Of a stretch of DNA of 19,857 nucleotides, positions 14,139-19,857 are shown piece by piece. A program made the translations under genes and the position numbers. The DNA is from an uncultured Saprospiraceae bacterium (lineage in GTDB: Bacteria; Bacteroidota; Bacteroidia; Chitinophagales; Saprospiraceae), in assembly GCA_905479665.1 (NCBI GenBank), contig CAJQNM010000776.1, forward strand, positions 1-19,857. Direction: 5' to 3'. The notes beneath the pieces are model-generated. The model was given only the letters and a program-made list of their open reading frames with translations, ran no database searches and was not told the DNA's origin. The number at the start of each line of letters is the position of its first letter. The first letter of the stretch is position 1.

Positions 14139-16952
14139 CTAGCGCCTTCCTCCTCGCATCATTCGCATGGAACCGCCTCTCTGATTATTGTCTCGACGCT
14201 CTACCAATTGATTGATGGCGTAGGTGAAGCTGACCATAAAATATTGCCCCAAGGAATTTATGCGTACATCTTCAATGTAGTTTATGTCCACATTCTGCTC
14301 GATGCCTTCGTTGCGATTTAAGATATCAAAGGCAGATAATTTTATTTCCCCTTTTCGTCGCATGACGAAGGCAGACAGCGATGCTTCCCAAAGCGGGATG
14401 GCTTGTACATCACCCGCACGCGTGCCCCCCGAATATATCCGATAATTAAACCTACTCCCGATATTCCATCGACTATTGGGCGAGATATTTATGTCTACAA
14501 AGTGATTCTGGTTGAAATACTCTTGATTTTGGCCGGCTCCCTCATCATAGCTTGTGCGGTTTATGCCAAAGCGAGTTCCAAGTCGAAGGTCTACTACATC
14601 TTTCTGCAAATTGTCAAAACTCAATTCCAGCGATGAATTATTACGCCTAGAAATATCTTGCTGGCGATTTATGGATACTATGCTACGTGTATAGGAATAA
14701 TTCAGATTTGAGTTGATGCGAAAACCAATGGCCTTGATCGGTGTACCAAAACCAATGTATGAACTCAATCGATAATTATTATCCACATTGATCGGAATGG
14801 TCACTTGGCGGAACAAGGAATCAATCGTGCGAGAATTGACAATCGCATTGTTGGTGTACGTGCCCGAAACATTGGCAAAGAAATTAGTCAAACTGAATTG
14901 ACTAAAAGAAAAATAGCGCAGTTGGGCACGGTGAGCATACGACGGACGCAAATCCGGATTTCCTATATAAATATTAAGTGGGTTTGAATTGTCAGCAATG
15001 GGTTGCAATTGAGTAAGAGAAGGCTCATTGACATTTGTTGAGTAGTTAAAACTCAGCCGCTTGGCACTGGCAATATCAAAATCCCAACGCAGCCTCGGCA
15101 CGAAGTTGATGTACTTCTGGCTGATCTGTGATTCGCTGGTGATAATCTCTCCTTCAAGGGTAGACCGCTGCATATTGAAATTTGCACTCAGATTAGATTT
15201 CCCTTTGAGCCAGCGCAAAGATAGTCCGGCCCGATCGTAGAGGTAGTCTTGGTTGTATCGATTAGTGAGCTCGTCGATGAGCTCTCCCTCATCCAAAAGG
15301 TCATATACATCTCGTCGCAATTCGTTGGCATCATTTGATCGAGTGTACTCCAGTCCCAAATATTTGTTTTTTCCGATGGGCTCCAAGTAGTTTAGTGTCC
15401 AGCCGTAACGTTGGGCAGTATTTATCTGCACTTGGTCTTGCAGCAAACTGTCCTGCAAAACAGGTTGATCCCGGCGACTGGCAAAACGCTGCAGCGACTC
15501 GATCAGCGCCGTTTGATCATTGGATTGTGAACGCAAATTTACGGAGCCTGAAAAAGAACGCCCCTTGTGAGCAAATTTCTTGCGGTAAACCAGAGCGCCT
15601 TGGTAAGAACTATTCGCACCAGTTAATTCATTATTCTGCCGGCTTTGATTGATCGGCATACCTTGTAGTGTCTCAGCCATCGTCGTGCCGTCTGCCAGCC
15701 GAGCGGAATTATTGAAGGAGAGACTGCCACGAATTTTCAAATTTTGCGAGGAGTCGATTTCGTGATCAAATACTGTGTTGACTCGATGGCCTAAATTACT
15801 GGTAACCGCATGATCACTCGCATTCGAAAAAAACTGACCCTGCTGCCCGCCGATGTTTTCGCGCCTTGTCACTTGATCAATGGTATTTTCAATGCTGTTG
15901 TAAAAATAGCTGAGATTAATTTTCGTCTTGCGACTGAACTCGTGGTTGAGGGTGAGCCCAGTAGCTGCCGTCTCAACAAAACCGTTGCTCAATCCACTGG
16001 AGATGGCGGCGCCGCCGGAGCCAAGATTCGGTCGTCCTCCACCAGAACTATTGTTCAATAGATTGGCCATACCTCCAGAAAACTGAATAAAATCACGTGG
16101 GGAAAAACCCTGCCGGTTTACATTGTTCAGCATGCCAATAAATGACACCTGGGTGTTTTTATCAAATAGATTGAGCGTGGTGCTTCCCGCATAGCGGTCT
16201 TCGGTGCCATAGCCTCCAGTCACCGTGCCAAATAAGCCCTTTTTGTGGTCCTCTTTTAGTTTGAGATTGATCGCTTTGGTTTCCTGACCATCATCAATGC
16301 CAGTAAATTCTGCCATGTCCGATTTGCGGTCAAAAACTTCCACCTTGGCCACTGCACGTGCAGGTAAATTCTTGATCGCAATCGTCGGGTCATCTCCAAA
16401 AAACTCCTTGCCGTCTACCAGCACCGACTCGACATCTTCTCCTTGAGCGGTGATCGTCCCATCATCCGCCACCTCAATACCGGGCATTTTCCGCAGAAGC
16501 TCTTCGACCGCATCGTTGGGTTGAGTCTTGAAAGCGGCTGCATTGTAAATGATCGTGTCCTTATTGATCATCATTGGGATGCGATCTGCCGTGACTGTGA
16601 CCTCATCCAAAGCCGCAGGTTGAAGCTTCAGCAACCCCAGATTATACTGCTCTTCGGCACCTGGCACCACAATCGTTTTCTCGAGCGTCTTTAGGCCAAC
16701 GTACGAGACTTGCAAGAGGTAATCTCCTGGCTTCACGCGACGCATCAGGAAGTCTCCTTTGTCATTTGCCAGGCCAAAACTGATCATGGTGGAATCAGCA
16801 GGATCTAGGATGACCGCCGTCGCGCTAGCAAGTGCGTTGCCTTCTTCATCCTGTATCGTTCCTTCTACTTGTACGTACTTATTGTCTTGTGCCAGCAGCG
16901 TGCCAGAGATGACAAAGACCAGCAGTAGACCAAACCAAATTCTAGATCTCAT
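14139..16952 (-). CDS. TonB-dependent-receptor-like outer-membrane beta-barrel protein (OMP_b-brl_3 type)
   Basis: From the ATG at 16952 this is 937 residues. A GTG at 16970 in the same frame would add six residues and overlap the upstream gene, which is less likely. A signal peptide (about 1-21) ends in LLAQD. A carboxypeptidase-regulatory-like domain (about 28-108) follows with GTIQDEEGNAL and VKPGDYLLQVSYVG. A plug-like domain (about 113-235) carries LDEVTVTADR, ELLRKMPGIEV, VLVDGKEFFGDDP and FTGIDDGQETKAINLKLKED, all typical of this barrel family. The rest is barrel, interrupted near 290-320 by a Ser/Gly/Asn-rich loop. The last strand (QYFMVSFTYAI) is followed by an unusual Arg/Gly/Met tail ending MMRGGRR. 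The GLPGLI gene is 4 nt upstream. Substrate unknown; it may be a transporter or an assembly/export barrel. Confidence 0.9.
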   Translation of the reverse strand: MRSRIWFGLLLVFVISGTLLAQDNKYVQVEGTIQDEEGNALASATAVILDPADSTMISFGLANDKGDFLMRRVKPGDYLLQVSYVGLKTLEKTIVVPGAEEQYNLGLLKLQPAALDEVTVTADRIPMMINKDTIIYNAAAFKTQPNDAVEELLRKMPGIEVADDGTITAQGEDVESVLVDGKEFFGDDPTIAIKNLPARAVAKVEVFDRKSDMAEFTGIDDGQETKAINLKLKEDHKKGLFGTVTGGYGTEDRYAGSTTLNLFDKNTQVSFIGMLNNVNRQGFSPRDFIQFSGGMANLLNNSSGGGRPNLGSGGAAISSGLSNGFVETAATGLTLNHEFSRKTKINLSYFYNSIENTIDQVTRRENIGGQQGQFFSNASDHAVTSNLGHRVNTVFDHEIDSSQNLKIRGSLSFNNSARLADGTTMAETLQGMPINQSRQNNELTGANSSYQGALVYRKKFAHKGRSFSGSVNLRSQSNDQTALIESLQRFASRRDQPVLQDSLLQDQVQINTAQRYGWTLNYLEPIGKNKYLGLEYTRSNDANELRRDVYDLLDEGELIDELTNRYNQDYLYDRAGLSLRWLKGKSNLSANFNMQRSTLEGEIITSESQISQKYINFVPRLRWDFDIASAKRLSFNYSTNVNEPSLTQLQPIADNSNPLNIYIGNPDLRPSYAHRAQLRYFSFSQFSLTNFFANVSGTYTNNAIVNSRTIDSLFRQVTIPINVDNNYRLSSYIGFGTPIKAIGFRINSNLNYSYTRSIVSINRQQDISRRNNSSLELSFDNLQKDVVDLRLGTRFGINRTSYDEGAGQNQEYFNQNHFVDINISPNSRWNIGSRFNYRIYSGGTRAGDVQAIPLWEASLSAFVMRRKGEIKLSAFDILNRNEGIEQNVDINYIEDVRINSLGQYFMVSFTYAINQLVERRDNNQRGGSMRMMRGGRR

Positions 16953-16956
16953 CGCT

Positions 16957-17694
16957 TTACCGACCTCCACGTCCTGGCCTGCGAGGATTGTTGCCCCGCA
17001 TTTCTTTCATCTTTTCGCGAACCAAGGTCTGAAACTCCTCATGGGTCACTTCCTTGCCCTTGGTAGGCTCTTTAAGCAGACTTGAGTCGACCTCATCGAG
17101 CTCGATGGTTTGGGCGGTGTACGTGCGCTCTCCTTCATTGATGTCTACATGCAGCACCAATCCAGGCAGCTGAGCATATTGTGCTGGGCCGAGGGGCACT
17201 GCAATTTGCGGCGTAAACCAGGCAACGATATTCTGAGTACTGTCTTGAAAGGTGGCTTTTTGACATAGGTACTGTCCCACCTGCATCGATTCACCAGTCA
17301 TCTTCCAAGCACGACGCTCCGGCTCACCCCGAATTAGAAATTTCTTGTCTAAAAATTCGCGCTGCTCTACTCGTCGGTCTTCCAGATAGTTTAGATAGAC
17401 TACTCCGTTGCCGCCGCCACCCCGCATACGAAACCGAAAGCCGCGCCCACCCGCCTCTGGAGGAGGAGCTTCTTCGGTAGCAGTTTCGCTCTTGCGGTAG
17501 ACCGCCTCATCGTCATCAAAAACCAACTCCATATGTGTCGTACGAAATTGAGGCACCCGATCCTTCCATTGAGCACGCTCTCCAGTCATGCGACGATGTA
17601 CATCTATCTTTTCTTCGTACATGATCGTCCCTTGGGTTTGAGCATTCACTTGGCATGCTACCAGAATGATGAAAAAGGAAAAAAGCACTTTCAT
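16957..17694 (-). CDS. GLPGLI-family envelope protein
   Basis: This 245-residue protein has an N-terminal secretion signal. Either signal peptidase I cuts after VNA (residue 19), or the LVAC at 11-14 acts as a lipobox; the sequence does not decide. The family signature is clear near the C terminus: AWFTPQIAVPLGP followed by QLPGLVLHVD (residues 158-184), with LPGL at 176-179 as the core of the GLPGLI motif. Residues 74-97 form a Pro- then Gly/Arg-rich insert (EEAPPPEAGGRGFRFRMRGG), and the protein ends in an Arg/Gly/Pro tail (NNPRRPGRGGR). GLPGLI proteins are a Bacteroidota family of unknown function that often sits next to TonB-type barrels, as here (4 nt gap). It is the first gene of the pair and is divergent from a two-component system. 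Confidence 0.88.
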   Translation of the reverse strand: MKVLFSFFIILVACQVNAQTQGTIMYEEKIDVHRRMTGERAQWKDRVPQFRTTHMELVFDDDEAVYRKSETATEEAPPPEAGGRGFRFRMRGGGGNGVVYLNYLEDRRVEQREFLDKKFLIRGEPERRAWKMTGESMQVGQYLCQKATFQDSTQNIVAWFTPQIAVPLGPAQYAQLPGLVLHVDINEGERTYTAQTIELDEVDSSLLKEPTKGKEVTHEEFQTLVREKMKEMRGNNPRRPGRGGR

Positions 17695-17767
17695 ATTGGA
17701 TATTCTAAACGATTATTAAATAGACCTTGCGTTCACACAAAATTAGGTCTTCTTAAGCAGTAGCACC

Positions 17768-17835
17768 GTTAATTAATCTTGCTTTCTGGTTAATTAAGGT
17801 TAATGCACCAGCTTCTCAGTTAATTTCCAGCTAAT
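17768..17835 (+). promoter_or_regulatory. Helically phased GTTAAT direct-repeat array (candidate regulator operator)
   Basis: GTTAAT occurs at 17768, 17789, 17799 and 17819, and GCTAAT at 17830. The spacings are 21, 10, 20 and 11 bp, so all five lie on one face of the helix. OmpR/PhoB-family regulators bind direct repeats of 10-11 bp, and such a regulator is encoded just downstream (19240). The array ends 8 nt before the kinase ATG (17844) and lies 74 nt or more from the divergent GLPGLI start. A 9-bp CTAATTTTG that includes the last site recurs in inverted orientation at 17738-17746. Regulation of this kind is an inference. Confidence 0.55.
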
Positions 17836-17843
17836 TTTGACCT

Positions 17844-19253
17844 ATGCGTCGCTGGCACCAAGACACTACTGTTTGGCTCATGCTCCTGAGCACCCTCCTC
17901 TTACTTTTGATCAGCGCTTATTGGATCAGGGCTTCATATCAAAAAGAGCGCACAGCCCTACAACGTGAAGCCACCCTAGTTTTTCGCACTGCTGTGTTGG
18001 AATTGGAAGACTCCTTAAGTTCAAATTCCTTTGCACAATTCGCCCGGCGAAGGCCGGGACGAACGGCTCACCTAGCTGACTCGTCACAAGTTTTGACGAC
18101 GGTGATCGAAAGAGATACGCTCCGCCGATCAATGAGGCCAAGAGGAAATCGTCGTGGTTCAGCCGAACAATTCGTCGGTGCGCTTGCTCTGGTTTATAAA
18201 CGATCTAAAACCGAACACGCAGATCCTGAAATAATGTACGATCGAACTCCTGTGCCAGAATTACTAGGAATGATCGAGCAAAAAGGCAGTGCGCTGCTGC
18301 TATCGGAAGATCTTGCTTTTGGCTTGCAGTTTATGGACTCCACCCAAGTTGCTGGCCTGAAATCTCCACTCCTTTCTCGCAGCTATCGCGACGTTTTTTC
18401 GGACCAAAAAGTATATGGGGTCATCACAGATTATCGCTCTCTCATTTTCCGAAAAATCATCCCAGAAATTCTTCTGAGTTTTTTCATGATTTCGGTGACG
18501 CTCATCGCTTTCATGCTCATGTATCGCAACCTGCGTAGACAATCACGGATTGCCGAAATGAGGAGAGACTTGATTAGCAATATCACCCATGAGCTGCAAA
18601 CGCCCATTTCTACCGTCAAAGTGGCATTAGAAGCACTGCAAAGTTTTTCCGCTAGTGAAAAATCATCCCCGAAAACCCAAGAATATCTAGAAATATCGCA
18701 GCATGAATTATCGCGTTTATCTCATCTGGTGGACTCCGTCTTGAAAAATGCGGTGTCGGAGCACAATTCACCTATTCTTCCTACCTCAGAGATTGACCTA
18801 AAATCTATCGTTGCAGCTGCTGTTCAGTCGATGTCACTTCAATTTGAGCAGAGCTCAGCGCAAATTAATTTCCAGGCCGATGGCGAACAATATCTCGTGC
18901 AAGGAGACGAAATCCAATTGTCAAGTGTCATCTATAATTTACTAGACAATGCGCTCAAGTATAGCACAGCACCACCTCAAATTGAAATTAAACTGAGGTC
19001 GGACGAAAAACATATTATCCTTACCATCACTGATCAAGGCATCGGGATTCCCAAGGCTTATCAAGGCAAGATTTTTGAACGCTTTTTCCGCGTACCGCAA
19101 GGCGACCAGCACAATGTAAAAGGACATGGTTTGGGTCTTAGCTATGTACGGCAAGTCATCGAGAGACATCGTGGCAAAATTACGGTGCACAGCAAAAGAG
19201 ACTCTGGGACACAATTCCTAATTAAACTACCCATGCATTATGAAGGGGCCTAA
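17844..19253 (+). CDS. Membrane sensor histidine kinase
   Basis: This 469-residue kinase has two transmembrane segments (about 11-29 and 207-227). They enclose a periplasmic sensor region of roughly 175 residues that I cannot assign to a known fold and that carries two Arg-rich patches (ARRRPGR at 67-73; SMRPRGNRRGS at 96-106). No HAMP domain is obvious. The cytoplasmic part has a HisKA domain with the phosphoacceptor His249 (SNITHELQTPISTVK). The HATPase has an N box (NLLDNALKYS, Asn365/Asn369), G1 (DQGIGIP, 397-403), F box (FERFFRVP) and G2 (GHGLGLSYV, 427-435). All catalytic boxes are intact. Its last 14 nt overlap the regulator gene, so the two are translationally coupled. The layout resembles Bacteroides RprX. 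It is divergent from the GLPGLI/barrel pair, whose envelope state it could sense. Confidence 0.95.
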   Translation: MRRWHQDTTVWLMLLSTLLLLLISAYWIRASYQKERTALQREATLVFRTAVLELEDSLSSNSFAQFARRRPGRTAHLADSSQVLTTVIERDTLRRSMRPRGNRRGSAEQFVGALALVYKRSKTEHADPEIMYDRTPVPELLGMIEQKGSALLLSEDLAFGLQFMDSTQVAGLKSPLLSRSYRDVFSDQKVYGVITDYRSLIFRKIIPEILLSFFMISVTLIAFMLMYRNLRRQSRIAEMRRDLISNITHELQTPISTVKVALEALQSFSASEKSSPKTQEYLEISQHELSRLSHLVDSVLKNAVSEHNSPILPTSEIDLKSIVAAAVQSMSLQFEQSSAQINFQADGEQYLVQGDEIQLSSVIYNLLDNALKYSTAPPQIEIKLRSDEKHIILTITDQGIGIPKAYQGKIFERFFRVPQGDQHNVKGHGLGLSYVRQVIERHRGKITVHSKRDSGTQFLIKLPMHYEGA

Positions 19254-19857
19254 AATCCTTTACGTCGAGGACGAAGAATTTCTGGGCAAAATTGTCAAAG
19301 AAAGTCTTGTAAGTCGCAATTATGATGTCTGCATGGTGACTGACGGAGCGGATGTATTGGACGCTTATCATGCATTCAGACCCGACGTCTGCGTCCTAGA
19401 CATTATGCTGCCCAATGTAGATGGATTTCAATTGGCCCAACAAATCAAAGCGACCAAGGAACCCCCACCCATCATCTTTCTCTCCGCCAAAAGTCAGACG
19501 GAAGACGTAGTCGCTGGTTTTGGCTCGGGGGCCAGCGATTATTTACGAAAGCCTTTCAGCATGGAAGAGTTAATCGTCCGTATTGAAAATCTACTGAATC
19601 GAAATGCTCTGTCCGAAAGCAATACAGATACTGACTTTACCCTGGGATTATTCCAATTCTCTTCGCGCCGACAAGAATTAATCTCCCCAAATCAAAACAT
19701 CCAGCTTTCACATCGCGAAAACGAACTGCTGCACTATCTAGTCGAGCATCGCGAAGATATTATTGAGCGTAAAAAACTTCTACTCGCACTCTGGGGCGAT
19801 GACAGTTATTTTAATTCACGGAATTTGGATGTGTACGTTAAGAAATTGCGCGATTAT
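19240..19857 (+). CDS. OmpR/PhoB-family response regulator (3'-truncated)
   Basis: The ATG at 19240 overlaps the kinase stop by 14 nt. 206 codons are visible before the window edge, and the frame is open there. The receiver domain (about 5-118) has the acidic pair Glu10/Asp11, phosphoacceptor Asp54 (VLDIMLPNVDG), Ser82 (FLSAKS) and Lys104 (LRKPFS), all as required. The winged-helix DNA-binding domain (from about 132) includes LSHRENELLHYL, the ALWGDDSYFNSRNLDVYV region with the recognition helix, and is cut shortly after VKKLRDY, so only the last strands are missing. It is the cognate partner of the kinase and similar in layout to Bacteroides RprY. Likely targets are the phased repeats at 17768-17835 in front of its own operon. 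Confidence 0.95.
   Translation, partial: MKGPKILYVEDEEFLGKIVKESLVSRNYDVCMVTDGADVLDAYHAFRPDVCVLDIMLPNVDGFQLAQQIKATKEPPPIIFLSAKSQTEDVVAGFGSGASDYLRKPFSMEELIVRIENLLNRNALSESNTDTDFTLGLFQFSSRRQELISPNQNIQLSHRENELLHYLVEHREDIIERKKLLLALWGDDSYFNSRNLDVYVKKLRDY

Noticed and set aside
16953..16970. GTG start at 16970 for the barrel protein
   Set aside because: It overlaps the GLPGLI gene and adds six residues in front of a complete signal peptide that begins at the ATG at 16952.

Overview
The window looks like a stretch of a Bacteroidota chromosome. The signs are a SusC/SusD pair, an SPII-type lipoprotein with FG-GAP/ASPIC repeats, a three-gene type-B succinate dehydrogenase operon (sdhC-sdhA-sdhB), a GLPGLI-family protein next to an OMP_b-brl_3-type barrel protein, and Bacteroidota-style promoter elements (TTTG / TAnnTTTG). 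The gene set would suit a Saprospiria/Lewinella-like organism, but that finer placement is only a guess. I see no tRNA, rRNA, CRISPR array, transposase or phage gene.

Layout. (1) 1-3657, plus strand: the C-terminal two thirds of a SusC-type TonB-dependent transporter, then its SusD lipoprotein, ending at a clear intrinsic terminator (3692-3729). (2) 3753-7133, plus: a very large surface lipoprotein with two blocks of seven Asp-rich calcium-type repeats and an ASPIC/UnbV domain between them. (3) 7134-7380: a convergent intergenic region holding two copies of a structured repeat. (4) 10819-7381, minus: sdhC, sdhA, sdhB, tightly packed behind a good candidate promoter (10841-10871). (5) 10872-11191: a gene-free spacer. 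(6) 11192-13865, plus: an unrecognised 167-residue protein and RNase R, probably co-transcribed. (7) 13866-14138: a second convergent intergenic region with three more copies of the same repeat in the opposite orientation. (8) 17694-14139, minus: a GLPGLI protein followed 4 nt later by a 937-residue outer-membrane barrel protein. (9) 17844 to the window end, plus: a sensor histidine kinase and an overlapping OmpR/PhoB-type response regulator cut by the window edge. The regulator is complete to residue 206, including its receiver and most of its DNA-binding domain.

How the parts may work together. The SusCD pair imports an unknown oligomeric nutrient across the outer membrane, and the FG-GAP lipoprotein may be a surface partner under its own promoter. 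The sdh operon links the TCA cycle to the menaquinone pool. The last four genes form a divergent module: envelope pair on one side, two-component pair on the other. The shared intergenic region carries five GTTAAT-type direct repeats spaced 21, 10, 20 and 11 bp apart, that is, on one face of the helix, as expected for an OmpR/PhoB-family regulator. I infer that the regulator controls itself, the divergent envelope pair, or both.

The two observations most worth following up are this helically phased operator array and the two-hairpin repeat family, which occupies both convergent gene junctions and shows a compensatory base change in one stem.
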